Assembly: GCF_022163125.1 (NCBI RefSeq)
Contig: NZ_CP091881.1
Span: 186,001-250,000, forward strand
DNA length: 64,000 nucleotides
Reading direction: 5' to 3'
Source of the DNA: Paenibacillus sp. HWE-109
GTDB taxonomy: Bacteria; Bacillota; Bacilli; Paenibacillales; NBRC-103111
Shown here one piece after another: positions 35,746 through 44,106 of the stretch; position 1 is the first letter of the stretch, and every line of letters starts with the position of its first letter. A program made the translations under genes and the position numbers. The notes beneath the pieces are model-generated. The model was given only the letters and a program-made list of their open reading frames with translations, did no database searches and was not told the DNA's origin.

Positions 35746-36528
35746 TTAAGCACCCTTATGGATGCGGCTAATCACCTCTTTCATATAGGAGATGCTATCG
35801 CTAAGTCCGCCATCTAATGTAGGCCAGTGGCATTCAGCAGAAAGCTTGCCTGTGTAGTTGATGGCTTGTAATACCTCACATAACCTTTGATAAGGATAAA
35901 CGCCTGTTCCAGGGGCATGTCTTCCCGTATCTGCAAGATGGATATGAGCGATCCAATCCTTGTGTGTGAGGATCGTATCCAGAGGTTCTTTCTCTTCATC
36001 CATATGATAAAAGTCGGCAAGCACCCTTATCGTTGGGCTATTGATTTGCTTCGCCAAATGAACGGCCTCGGCTATGTTGTTCATCAAATTGGATTCCTTG
36101 CGGTTCAGCGGTTCCAGCGTCAATGTAATGCCATTTCCTTGCCATTCTTCTGCGATCCAGTTCAGCAGCTCCAACATCTGAGCTTCAGCTTGCTGAGGCT
36201 CCCAATTCTCAGGGATCATGCGGGCTTTGCCGCTGCCAAGCACAACAACCTCCACACCGATGCGGCTTGCCGCTTCTCCAGCCTTGTTGACGTAGCGCCG
36301 GATTCTCTCACGATCCACTTGCGGACCTACCAACTTCATGCCGTCTGGCGCGAAAATATTCAAGGCACGCACGGGAAGCGGGGAATTGACATACAGGGGA
36401 ATTCTCTCCGCTAATGCTCGTTCATCCTCAACTTGCAGGGATGAGAGAGCACATTCCACATAATCCAATCCATGAGCCGCAAGCAGCTCCGCTTGTTCAA
36501 TTCCTGCACACCAACCGATTTGATTCAT
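35746..36528 (-). CDS. Sugar phosphate isomerase/epimerase-like TIM-barrel protein
   Basis: A 260-residue protein of the xylose-isomerase-like (AP endonuclease 2) family. Metal-ligand candidates are Glu in LTLEPLNR, Asp/His in VLADFYHMD, His in IAHIHLAD and Glu in SAECHWP. Such proteins isomerise or epimerise keto-sugars, or act on inositol-type compounds. The start was set at ATG 36528 (MNQIGWCAG) because AAGGAGGAATGCGAC directly precedes it; the ATG at 36600 lacks a site. It lies upstream of the GH9 gene on the same strand and is divergent from an AraC regulator. Confidence 0.85.
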   Translation of the reverse strand: MNQIGWCAGIEQAELLAAHGLDYVECALSSLQVEDERALAERIPLYVNSPLPVRALNIFAPDGMKLVGPQVDRERIRRYVNKAGEAASRIGVEVVVLGSGKARMIPENWEPQQAEAQMLELLNWIAEEWQGNGITLTLEPLNRKESNLMNNIAEAVHLAKQINSPTIRVLADFYHMDEEKEPLDTILTHKDWIAHIHLADTGRHAPGTGVYPYQRLCEVLQAINYTGKLSAECHWPTLDGGLSDSISYMKEVISRIHKGA

Positions 36529-36653
36529 GTCGCATTCCTCCTTGAGATGAGTGCTTTCATGTTCATTGTAATAAGCATACAAACGTGTGGAAATGGTCAA
36601 AGGTATTGAATGATGTCATACAGTACGATTGCGAATATGCATAAAACCCTTTG

Positions 36654-36682
36654 TTGTTCAAGGGTCTATTCGTACGTATACT
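36654..36682 (+). promoter_or_regulatory. Promoter of the AraC-family gene at 36714
   Basis: TTGTTC (36654-36659), a 17-bp spacer and TATACT (36677-36682) lie 31 bp before the start codon. Confidence 0.6.
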
Positions 36683-36713
36683 GGAAGTAAGAACATCGGG
36701 GAGCTGATGAACG

Positions 36714-37541
36714 TTGGTGAATCGGAATATCATAGACGAATTGAGCGAATATGTAGAGCTGCGTTTAGGCAGCATCGGCACGGCTAGTCATGATAAAGGC
36801 TGGACGGAGGCAAAACAGCATCCTGACTACGATATTTGGCTGGTGACTAACGGTGAAGTTGAGGTTGATGTTCAAGGCGTCATGTCTGTGGCAAAAGAGG
36901 GGGACATCGTTTTTTTTAATCCTGGGGTGGCCTATACGGCATCTTGTTCCCAGAATTCCTGCAGTCACATATTTGTCCACTTTGATTTCTCGTTGGGTGA
37001 ACGCTTTAACTTCCTGAATGAGTTTGATCTCATGGGTGTTATTAGCGGGGCCTGTCTGACTAAGGAGAGGGAGTTATTCAGAGAGGCCTTCAATGCTTAC
37101 CAGAACAGAGAGACGATGGCGTCATTAATGCTCAAAGGCTTCTTCCTCGCATTGTTAGCCCGTCTTTTATCGATTCCGAAACACCCTCCGATAGGGCTGC
37201 AGGGAGCGGAACTACACTCGAAGCATTTTACCAAGCTGGTTCCTGTGCTGGCGTATATTGAGGCGCACATCGGAGAGCGCATAGCGGTGGAGCAATTGGC
37301 TGAGATGAGCGGCATGTCGCCCAAATATTTCTATGCTTTTTTCAAAGCCCAAATGGGCGTGACCCCTCAAAATTATATGACGCGTCTCAAGCTGAATCGA
37401 GCCAGGGAATATTTGTACGAGGGGAAACTGACCGTGAAGCAGATTGCCTATCAGCTTGGCTTTGCTGATCCGTATACATTTTCTAAGATATTTAAACGTT
37501 TCCATAAAATTGCGCCGTCCAAGTACTATGGGCATACGTAG
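36714..37541 (+). CDS. AraC-family transcriptional regulator with cupin sensor
   Basis: A 275-residue regulator with a cupin-like N-terminal domain (about 25-110; DIWLVTNGEVEVDVQGV and EGDIVFFNPGVAY) and a C-terminal double helix-turn-helix (VEQLAEMSGMSPKYFYAFFK and KQIAYQLGFADPYTFSKIF). The start is TTG at 36714, with GGGGAG ten bases upstream; GTG at 36717 is the alternative. It is divergent from the isomerase-like gene and probably regulates it, and perhaps the GH9 gene. The stop codon is followed within 5 bp by the promoter region of small RNA copy 2. Confidence 0.9.
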   Translation: MVNRNIIDELSEYVELRLGSIGTASHDKGWTEAKQHPDYDIWLVTNGEVEVDVQGVMSVAKEGDIVFFNPGVAYTASCSQNSCSHIFVHFDFSLGERFNFLNEFDLMGVISGACLTKERELFREAFNAYQNRETMASLMLKGFFLALLARLLSIPKHPPIGLQGAELHSKHFTKLVPVLAYIEAHIGERIAVEQLAEMSGMSPKYFYAFFKAQMGVTPQNYMTRLKLNRAREYLYEGKLTVKQIAYQLGFADPYTFSKIFKRFHKIAPSKYYGHT

Positions 37542-37545
37542 CATT

Positions 37546-37603
37546 TGTAACACAATTGGAACATTCCTGTTACAGTCCTCTAACATTGGTGAGGTATTAT
37601 AAT
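37546..37603 (+). promoter_or_regulatory. Promoter region of small RNA copy 2 with a TGTAACA/TGTTACA dyad
   Basis: TGTAACA (37546-37552) and TGTTACA (37568-37574) form a perfect inverted repeat around GGAACATTCC. TGTAAC-N5-TGGAAC also resembles a WalR box. The -10 TATAAT is at 37598-37603. As in copy 1, no good -35 element is found, so an activator is likely. Confidence 0.5.
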
Positions 37604-37609
37604 AAACAA

Positions 37610-37668
37610 GACCCCCCTTTTTTAATATAAACTTTGGACCTGGCCCCGTTGGCTAGGTCCCTTTTTTT
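37610..37668 (+). ncRNA. Candidate small RNA, copy 2
   Basis: Paralogue of the RNA at 17105-17162: AAGACCCCCCTTTTTTAAT, then the stem GGACCTGGCC-CCGTT-GGCTAGGTCC and seven T. The loop is identical to copy 1, while three base pairs of the stem differ with pairing kept. It is followed 18 bp later by the sigma-D promoter of the FlxA-like gene, so it need not be a leader of that gene. No start codon lies within it. Confidence 0.65.
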
Positions 37669-37685
37669 ACAGCAGGATATTTTCC

Positions 37686-37713
37686 TAAATAAATCCAGAT
37701 CGAAAACCGATAT
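37686..37713 (+). promoter_or_regulatory. Probable sigma-D (flagellar) promoter of the FlxA-like gene
   Basis: TAAA (37686-37689), 16 bp, then ACCGATAT (37706-37713) matches the sigma-D/FliA consensus TAAA-N15-GCCGATAT with one mismatch. It is 40 bp upstream of the start codon. Confidence 0.7.
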
Positions 37714-37752
37714 ATACCTTAGTATGATTTGGAAGGGAAGATAAACTTTATT

Positions 37753-38493
37753 ATGAATATTAATGTAAATTCCAATAATTCTGTTCAAGCGTATCGGCCG
37801 AGTGCTCCCAAAACGGATGCATTGGATACACAAATCAAAGATTTAATGCAGCAAACAGATAAGTTGCAGGAGCAAATTCAAAATGTTCAGGCTAATAAAG
37901 AACTTAACGATAAGCAACGCATGGTAAGGATTAGTGAGATACAAGAACAAATCCAGCAAGTAGAAGCGCGAATTAGTCAATTAAGATTAGAGAAGTTAAA
38001 TAAGCAGCAAAATGAAGCGAAAGAAGCAGATAAAAATATAGTTTCAAAAGATGATACGAAAATGGATGTTATTTTAAAAATCGGTGTTAACTTTGACAGT
38101 ATTAAGGCAAGCAACAAAATGAATGGGCAGCTTGAGCGTGAATCCAAAGATAACTTAAATAATGTAAAATCAGATCGTTTGTATCTTAAACTCGCTCCTG
38201 CAGTAACGGATAGACTTAATTATGATATTGATCGAGTAGTGATGACTGAACATGCGGAAGCAACGACTATAAAGAGTAAATTAGAAATCGTTAAAGAAAA
38301 TGAAGCAAAACAAGCTGTGATAAATAACAGTATCAGTAAAACATATGCTAAAATCAAGGATACCATCGAGCAAATTCAAACTGAGGATAAGAAAGACATC
38401 GGGGAAGAGGACACAGATAAAAAAAATGAAGATGAGGTTAAACAGGTTGTTATTAAGAAAATAGAGGTTAAACAGATTGACATCAGAATTTAA
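37753..38493 (+). CDS. FlxA-like coiled-coil protein
   Basis: A 246-residue, highly charged protein with no signal peptide or membrane segment. Residues about 15-90 form a coiled coil with the repeating QI..LQ..I pattern of FlxA-like proteins (IKDLMQQTDKLQEQIQNVQ, EIQEQIQQVEARISQL). The remainder is Lys/Asp/Glu/Asn-rich and unlike anything I recognise. FlxA-type genes belong to the flagellar sigma-28 regulon in enteric bacteria, and the sigma-D-like promoter upstream agrees. The start was set at ATG 37753, with GGAAGGGAAG upstream; TTG at 37729 is less likely. Lower GC than its neighbours. Confidence 0.75.
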   Translation: MNINVNSNNSVQAYRPSAPKTDALDTQIKDLMQQTDKLQEQIQNVQANKELNDKQRMVRISEIQEQIQQVEARISQLRLEKLNKQQNEAKEADKNIVSKDDTKMDVILKIGVNFDSIKASNKMNGQLERESKDNLNNVKSDRLYLKLAPAVTDRLNYDIDRVVMTEHAEATTIKSKLEIVKENEAKQAVINNSISKTYAKIKDTIEQIQTEDKKDIGEEDTDKKNEDEVKQVVIKKIEVKQIDIRI

Positions 38494-38547
38494 AATGGTG
38501 GATCTACAACCCCCACCTTTTATGATTATGTTGGTTGGCGATTGGGC

Positions 38548-38597
38548 AAAAAGAGGCTAACTCTAAAGGTTGAAAACCTAGAGAAAGCCTCTTTTGT
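38548..38597. terminator. Bidirectional terminator between the FlxA-like and GH2 genes
   Basis: AAAAGAGGCT / AGCCTCTTTT forms the outer stem, with CTCTA / TAGAG and AGGTT / AACCT inside. The A and T runs suit both convergent genes. Confidence 0.8.
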
Positions 38598-38641
38598 TAT
38601 TTCCAGATGGAGCGAAATCTTACTGGGCGCTCCCCAATCCC

Positions 38642-40348
38642 CTACCGCTCCGATCGATAGATCTCCTTTACCAAGCGATAAGCGAGCTTAGGCTTGCGAT
38701 ACTCGTTGAGCAAGCCTTTATTGTTAAAGCTCCGCGCCCGATCGCGGAAGTACGGGCGATCACTGCGCACGTCGACGCGAATGTCGGCGAAGTGCCAGAT
38801 CAAGGTGCCGACGATGCGCGGATCGGCACGGAAGATCTTCAGTGCCTGTTGCACGACATCAGCTTGATAATCCTCGCTGAATAAGCGCGGTTCCCAGCCA
38901 GCGTCGCCAAAGATGCCCGCGGCGCCGAATTCGCTCATGATGACCGGCTTGTCGCCGGCACCTTGCGATTCGGCATTCCGATAATAGGCCTGAAGCATGT
39001 CGCGGAATCCGTCGACGCTGCCTTCGTACCAGCCGTAATATTTGTTGATGCCAATGACGTCGAAATAGGACAGCACGATGTCTTCAACGGGATGCATGGT
39101 CGCGTAAGTAACCAGACGGCTGTCATCCATGCTGCGTATTTGGCTGACGAATTTCTTCGTAAGCTCCAGGGCTTCATTCGTACGTGTATCGATCTCGTTA
39201 TGTGCCCCCCAGAAAATAATGGACGGATGGTGATAGTCGCGGCTGATCATCTCGCCGAGCATATGGACGCCGCGATCCGTGAAGATCGGGCTAGCCAGTG
39301 TTTCGGTGCTCATGAAACATCCCCACATCGGAATCTCACTCCAGAGCAGCATGCCATGCTCGTCGAGCAGATCGATCCAGAACTGACTTTGCGGATAGTG
39401 GGACCCCCGAACGATGTTGCAGCCCATATCCTGGAGAATAGCCAGGTCCTTCAGCATGAGTTTAGGCGGGAAAGCGAATCCCCACTCCGGATGTTCCTCG
39501 TGCCGATTCACGCCTTGCAAATAGAGCGTTTTGCCATTGAGCAGAATTTGCCCATTCGACACTTCCAACGTGCGGAACCCGGTGCGGTCGATGAGATCGT
39601 CTTCACCTGCGCGAATCGCAAATGTATACAATTCAGGTTGTCCTACGTCCCATATGCGAACGTTCGCCAGGCTTCCGCGCAGTGTAAGTTTGGAGGATTG
39701 GCCTGCTCTAATCTGGACAGTTGCTGTTGAGAAAATAGCCGCCTCTGTGGAGACGTCGATTTCAATTTCTTGATCTGCACAGCTAAGTGAGTTTAATTGG
39801 ACGTGCAGCTCAACATCGGCTGTATGGCCGCTTAATGTATAATCGATTTTCAAAGAATCAATATAGACATCAGGCAATTCCTGCAGTTCGACCGACCTGA
39901 TAATACCTCCATAAGAGTACCAGTCTGCCACATCTGTAGGCAGTGTCTGCCAATCCAAAGTGCTGTCGACACGAATAATTAATTCATGCTTACCCTGCGC
40001 AAGATGAGGAAGTACAAGCGCAAACTGGGTGTATCCACCGAAATGATAACCTAGATGCTGACCGTCTACATAGACATCCGCATGATGAAGTATCCCTTCA
40101 AAAATGAAGCGAAGATTAGCTTCTTGTGTGGTGTCGAAGTAAGTACGGTACCAAGCGGCACCGATATATTCATAGAGGCCAAGTTCATTATTCCAACATG
40201 AGGGTACGACAAGCTTTTGCGACTGTGCGGGGAATTGCGTGTACCACTGTTCGGTCAATCCGATTTGACCAGGATCCGTGACGAAATCCCATAATCCATC
40301 CAAAAGTCGGGTATGGCGAAGGTGATGCTGGTGAAAAGTACGTATCAC
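38642..40348 (-). CDS. GH2 beta-glucuronidase-like glycoside hydrolase
   Basis: A 568-residue cytoplasmic retaining glycosidase resembling beta-glucuronidase in length and motifs. Jelly-roll domain (about 10-170), Ig-like domain, TIM barrel (about 265-560). The acid/base is E385 in WGAHNEID and the nucleophile E473 in MSEFGAAG; the barrel opens with LQGVNRHEEHPEWGF. The start is best set at GTG 40348: an in-frame ATG exists at 40366, but AAAGGGGA falls between the two, 7 nt before the GTG. Beta-glucuronidase is probable, given GH88 and the uronate-dehydrogenase-like gene elsewhere in the window; other GH2 activities remain possible. It is divergent from an AraC regulator. Confidence 0.9.
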   Translation of the reverse strand: MIRTFHQHHLRHTRLLDGLWDFVTDPGQIGLTEQWYTQFPAQSQKLVVPSCWNNELGLYEYIGAAWYRTYFDTTQEANLRFIFEGILHHADVYVDGQHLGYHFGGYTQFALVLPHLAQGKHELIIRVDSTLDWQTLPTDVADWYSYGGIIRSVELQELPDVYIDSLKIDYTLSGHTADVELHVQLNSLSCADQEIEIDVSTEAAIFSTATVQIRAGQSSKLTLRGSLANVRIWDVGQPELYTFAIRAGEDDLIDRTGFRTLEVSNGQILLNGKTLYLQGVNRHEEHPEWGFAFPPKLMLKDLAILQDMGCNIVRGSHYPQSQFWIDLLDEHGMLLWSEIPMWGCFMSTETLASPIFTDRGVHMLGEMISRDYHHPSIIFWGAHNEIDTRTNEALELTKKFVSQIRSMDDSRLVTYATMHPVEDIVLSYFDVIGINKYYGWYEGSVDGFRDMLQAYYRNAESQGAGDKPVIMSEFGAAGIFGDAGWEPRLFSEDYQADVVQQALKIFRADPRIVGTLIWHFADIRVDVRSDRPYFRDRARSFNNKGLLNEYRKPKLAYRLVKEIYRSER

Positions 40349-40458
40349 AGGAAAATCCCCTTTCATGTATGTTTAGTACAGAGTATCATGGAACTAGTGC
40401 ATTATATATGGAGAAAGTAGTTTGATATTTGTCAAAATCGCTTTGAGAATGGTGGGCC

Positions 40459-41268
40459 ATGGAAACAAAATCACACCGTATGTACCATCTTCGTTTAACC
40501 TATGAGAAGCTGCCCGTGCCAGGTTGGAAAGATATTCGCAACATGACGGACATCCATTCGTTCTACTGGATAATGGGCGGGGAGGGCGAATTCTCTCATT
40601 CCCTGGACGAGAGGCCGATCCATGTGCAATCCGGCATTCTGCTTTACTTGAAGCCCGGGTTTACATTAAATATGGTTTCTTCGGTAGAGCACCCTCTCCA
40701 TATCCAAATGCTTTTATTTGATGTGCTGGATATTCCGTATGAGAATCAGATTTGGCAGCAGCCAATCGCTGTAGATTCGCTTCATCTTCCTTTTATCCAA
40801 ACGTATTCCCCGGAACAGGCGGTCTGGATTCACGAACAGATGAAACTAATAGGAGCAACGCCCAATGCAGATCCGCAGGAAGATCGGGCGGAATTCCAAT
40901 ATCATTTGTCAAAACTGATTCAGTATATGAATTCTTCGTCGGATCCCTACCTGAAGGCGTATCAGGAAGCGAAGTTCTGGATGGAAACCTGCTATAACCG
41001 TCCTCTGCGAATGGAAGAAATAGCTCGTACGCTTCATGTTTCTGTTTCCCAATTACGTAAGCTTTTTATGCGTCACTTAGGCATTTCTCCCAAAGAATAT
41101 TTGAATAGAATCCGAAATGAGAAGGCCAAGACACTGCTTCTTCTGACAGAGGAGCCGATGAAAGCCGTGGCGGATGCCTGTGGTTTTGCTGATGAATTTC
41201 ATTTTGGCAAAATGTTTCGTGCTTGGAATCAGATTTCTCCGGCCCGTTTCCGTGCCTTGCATAAATGA
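40459..41268 (+). CDS. AraC-family transcriptional regulator
   Basis: A 269-residue regulator with an N-terminal cupin-like domain (about 25-110; SFYWIMGGEGEFSHSLDE and SGILLYLKPGF) and a C-terminal double helix-turn-helix (MEEIARTLHVSVSQLRKLFM and KAVADACGFADEFHFGKMFR). It is divergent from the beta-glucuronidase-like gene with 110 bp between them, so it is the natural candidate regulator of that gene. The inducer is unknown. Confidence 0.9.
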   Translation: METKSHRMYHLRLTYEKLPVPGWKDIRNMTDIHSFYWIMGGEGEFSHSLDERPIHVQSGILLYLKPGFTLNMVSSVEHPLHIQMLLFDVLDIPYENQIWQQPIAVDSLHLPFIQTYSPEQAVWIHEQMKLIGATPNADPQEDRAEFQYHLSKLIQYMNSSSDPYLKAYQEAKFWMETCYNRPLRMEEIARTLHVSVSQLRKLFMRHLGISPKEYLNRIRNEKAKTLLLLTEEPMKAVADACGFADEFHFGKMFRAWNQISPARFRALHK

Positions 41269-41340
41269 GCTAACGTTTTTTTGGATGTGGCGTGGTAAAA
41301 TAACGGTGATATCGATATGACATGGAAAAGAGGATGTTCA

Positions 41341-41838
41341 ATGGGTTCAGAAATTGAAAGAAAGTTTTTATTGCCAGCCTTCCCCACGGAGGAATTGAAT
41401 CGTGAAGAAGTAAAACTAGTATCCAAACAATATATTTATCAAACGTATTTGGCGTTTTCCGAAGATCAGGAAATCCGTGTTCGTCACTTGGTGGATAGCT
41501 CAGGCTCCGACTATTTCACGCATACCTTCAAGTCAGGGCATGGGCTCGTGCGAGAAGAGATTGAATACAGCATTTCGGAATCTGTCTACAAGCAGTTGTT
41601 GGAGCGCACAGGTTTAATTCCGTTGGAGAAGATTCGCACGACACTTGCATATAAGGAATTGCAATTCGAAATTGATGAATACAAACAAGTAGATTTGATG
41701 GTGGTGGAAGTGGAGTTCGACGATCTAGGAGCAGCGCAGCGCTTTGAAATACCAGCGTGGTTCGGGCGTGAATTAGGCCAAGAGGAAGAATTTCGCAATA
41801 AATCGATGTGGGTGGCCTTACAGAAGCAGGACTTATAG
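41341..41838 (+). CDS. CYTH-domain protein (triphosphate tunnel metalloenzyme family)
   Basis: A 165-residue protein with the CYTH signature ExExK near its N terminus (GSEIERKFLL). Alternating charged strands follow (QEIRVRHLVD, YFTHTFKSGH, LVREEIEYSI, LQFEIDEYK, LMVVEVEFDD), which line the tunnel in this fold. Members bind triphosphates and act as inorganic triphosphatases or, rarely, adenylate cyclases. I favour ATG at 41341 over 41317 because AGAGG precedes it. It stands alone with a terminator behind it. Confidence 0.88.
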   Translation: MGSEIERKFLLPAFPTEELNREEVKLVSKQYIYQTYLAFSEDQEIRVRHLVDSSGSDYFTHTFKSGHGLVREEIEYSISESVYKQLLERTGLIPLEKIRTTLAYKELQFEIDEYKQVDLMVVEVEFDDLGAAQRFEIPAWFGRELGQEEEFRNKSMWVALQKQDL

Positions 41839-41882
41839 TTTCAGCAACATGTCTAGCAGAACATGAAACATACACAGCTTGT

Positions 41883-41926
41883 AAGGTTGAATTTGATCCG
41901 AACCTTGGGATCAAATTCGGCCTTTT
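41883..41926 (+). terminator. Terminator after the CYTH gene
   Basis: AAGGTTGAATTTGATCC pairs with GGATCAAATTCGGCCTT (two G-U pairs), 8-nt loop, short T run. Confidence 0.75.
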
Positions 41927-41990
41927 CCATTTTGTACCGGGTAATTTTTTACAGATTCCTAACAAATGTAAGGCTCAAATGTTAGATTAC

Positions 41991-42027
41991 GTTAGCTAAC
42001 TATTAGGAAAAATAATGTTTAGCTAAG
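41991..42027. promoter_or_regulatory. Two TTAGCTAA palindromes upstream of the chemosensory operon
   Basis: GTTAGCTAAC (41991-42000) is a perfect 10-bp palindrome. TTTAGCTAAG (42018-42027) repeats its core 27 bp away, about 60-100 bp before the first gene. I could not place a convincing sigma-A or sigma-D promoter in 41930-42090. Confidence 0.4.
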
Positions 42028-42090
42028 ATTTAAAATAGATTTTAAATAACAACTTTTAGGTAAGATGTGGTTACTGAGAGGTGACCATCT

Positions 42091-42495
42091 ATGAATTTGA
42101 AGCACTATTATCGCCAGCAGTTTCTCGAATTAATTACACAATTTGAACATCATTGGGAGGAGGACCCGTTATATCACTATGGTTTTCGTTGGCATTCGGA
42201 GACGAATTCCTCTTACAAAGAAATATTTCAGATTTCTCAATTTCCTGATGAAACGCTGTATATGATTTATACGATTGAACTTCCCGACACTTACAAGCAA
42301 ACGAATATTCACGATGTGGTCAGAAGTGCTTCTTCTCCCTATGAGCTGTCCATGTATTATTTTGCCGATAAAATTTTGTTGTCAGCTTGTGTATGCATTG
42401 ATTTTTTGCAGCAGACATCGTTGGGTTTCTTGAATCAAGCAAGAGGAGAGCTTATTGATCTTGTTTTCTCGGCTATACAAATACAAAACATTTAA
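42091..42495 (+). CDS. Unknown small protein, first gene of the chemosensory operon
   Basis: A 134-residue soluble protein that I do not recognise. ATG at 42091 follows GAGAGGTGA. It begins with a helix (LKHYYRQQFLELITQFEHHW) and is rich in aromatic residues and histidine. It is mostly acidic, with no membrane segment and no known motif. It ends 23 bp before the MCP gene and shares the strand and tight spacing with mcp, cheW and cheA, so it is probably co-transcribed. A partner of the receptor or of CheA is a guess from position only. Confidence 0.75.
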   Translation: MNLKHYYRQQFLELITQFEHHWEEDPLYHYGFRWHSETNSSYKEIFQISQFPDETLYMIYTIELPDTYKQTNIHDVVRSASSPYELSMYYFADKILLSACVCIDFLQQTSLGFLNQARGELIDLVFSAIQIQNI

Positions 42496-42518
42496 CGAGA
42501 TATTAGGGGGATTTAGTG

Positions 42519-44090
42519 ATGAAAGCAACTATTAAAATGAAACTGCTTACCAGTTTTATTATCGTACTGGCGCTAACTTTTGCGGTAGGACTTGTAGCAA
42601 TCATGAAAATGAATGCCATTCAGACATCTGCGATGAATGTTCAGGGAAATTGGCTTCCAAGCATTTTGAAAATCGATGAAATTAAAACGAACTTTTATGA
42701 AATCAGAGTGGGGCTTCACCAAATCATACTGGAAGATGAGCCGGATAAAATTGCTAGCGTACAAACGACCATAAACAAAAGTAAAGAACAATTAAACGCA
42801 GAATTAAAAGAGTATGCGGAACTTGTTAATCCAGGTGAAGAAACGACTATCTATAACCAACTTCTTCAGAATATTTCCTCCTATACAGGCCAAACGGACG
42901 CTATTATTCAATTAGCCATTAAAAATGAAGATAAACAAGCACAAGTCATCGTCGATCAAGTTCGCCCCTTCCGTGTGCAGATTTCTGATTTGTTAGAGAA
43001 ATGGATTGTTTATAACAAATCAGGTGCCAAGCTGGAAGTCGATACAGCGGTTGACCAAAATCAGGAAGGAACGCTGATGATTCTTATTTTTGGGATTATT
43101 GCGATTGTTGTTGGGATTACGGTTGCCTTGGTGTTGTCTAGCAGCATTTCCAAAACGGTGCACTCCTTATTGTCCGTTGTTATGAAAGCTTCTGCTGGTG
43201 ATTTAAGAGAGAAAGCATTGGTGAAAACGAAGGACGAGCTTGGTTCCTTAGCTCAATCTTTTAATGAGATGTTGGATAACTTGCGTGCACTGATTGGCCA
43301 AACCGTATCATCTTCGCAAAATGTAGCCGCCGCCGCTGAAGAAATATCGGCAACGACAGAGCAGATTGCCAAAGGCAGCATGCATCAAGCAGAATCGACA
43401 CAAACGGTTAATCATCTGTTTAAAGAACTTTCTGTGGCTATCGATTCTGTCGCAAAGAATGCGGAAGTGGTTGCTGAGCTTTCGGAGAAAACAAGAAATG
43501 GCGCCAAAGAAGGCGGAGTTGCTGTACAAGCTTCTGTGACGTCAATGGGCAATGTATCCAAGCAAATGTCTTTACTTGAACAAGATGCCATGAAGATCGG
43601 GCAAATCATCGAGGTCATCGATGATATCGCAGATCAAACGAATTTGTTAGCCTTGAATGCAGCAATTGAAGCAGCCAGAGCTGGTGAACAAGGAAGAGGC
43701 TTTGCCGTTGTAGCAGAGGAAGTACGGAAGCTTGCCGAACGCAGTGGTGAAGCCACGAAACAAATTGCCATTATCATTAAAGGGATGCAAACCAACACGG
43801 ATCTGAGTGTAAAAGCTGTATCCGAAGCTGCAGAACTGTCCGAGCTTACCGGCGTGCAATTTGACAATATCGTGCAAATGGTTGCGAACACCGCACAACA
43901 AGTATCCGAGATTGCTGCAGCAAGCGAAGAGCAATCCGCACAATCCGAAGAAGTGCTTACTTATATTCAAAATATTGCCGCAGTAAGCCAAGAGTCAGCT
44001 GCAGCCGCTGAAGAAACCGCCAGTTCTTCCCAATCATTAGCACAACTAGCCGATGAATTGAATCAGTCGGTATCGAATTTTAAAGTGTGA
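42519..44090 (+). CDS. Methyl-accepting chemotaxis protein with 4HB sensor
   Basis: A 523-residue membrane chemoreceptor. First transmembrane segment about 7-29, extracellular four-helix-bundle sensor about 30-185 (4HB_MCP type), second transmembrane segment about 188-211, HAMP (about 212-265) and cytoplasmic signalling domain. The hairpin tip contains IADQTNLLALNAAIEAARAG, the region that binds CheA and CheW. Glutamine/glutamate-rich flanks provide possible methylation sites, but no CheR or CheB methylesterase is encoded nearby. ATG at 42519 follows AGGGGG. The ligand is unknown. Confidence 0.93.
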   Translation: MKATIKMKLLTSFIIVLALTFAVGLVAIMKMNAIQTSAMNVQGNWLPSILKIDEIKTNFYEIRVGLHQIILEDEPDKIASVQTTINKSKEQLNAELKEYAELVNPGEETTIYNQLLQNISSYTGQTDAIIQLAIKNEDKQAQVIVDQVRPFRVQISDLLEKWIVYNKSGAKLEVDTAVDQNQEGTLMILIFGIIAIVVGITVALVLSSSISKTVHSLLSVVMKASAGDLREKALVKTKDELGSLAQSFNEMLDNLRALIGQTVSSSQNVAAAAEEISATTEQIAKGSMHQAESTQTVNHLFKELSVAIDSVAKNAEVVAELSEKTRNGAKEGGVAVQASVTSMGNVSKQMSLLEQDAMKIGQIIEVIDDIADQTNLLALNAAIEAARAGEQGRGFAVVAEEVRKLAERSGEATKQIAIIIKGMQTNTDLSVKAVSEAAELSELTGVQFDNIVQMVANTAQQVSEIAAASEEQSAQSEEVLTYIQNIAAVSQESAAAAEETASSSQSLAQLADELNQSVSNFKV

Positions 44091-44106
44091 GGAAGAGGGG
44101 CCATAC

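Noticed and set aside
41930..42090. c-di-GMP riboswitch or sigma-D promoter before the chemosensory operon
   Set aside because: I looked for both because of the downstream genes, but found neither the GEMM-type conserved blocks nor a TAAA/GCCGATAT pair.
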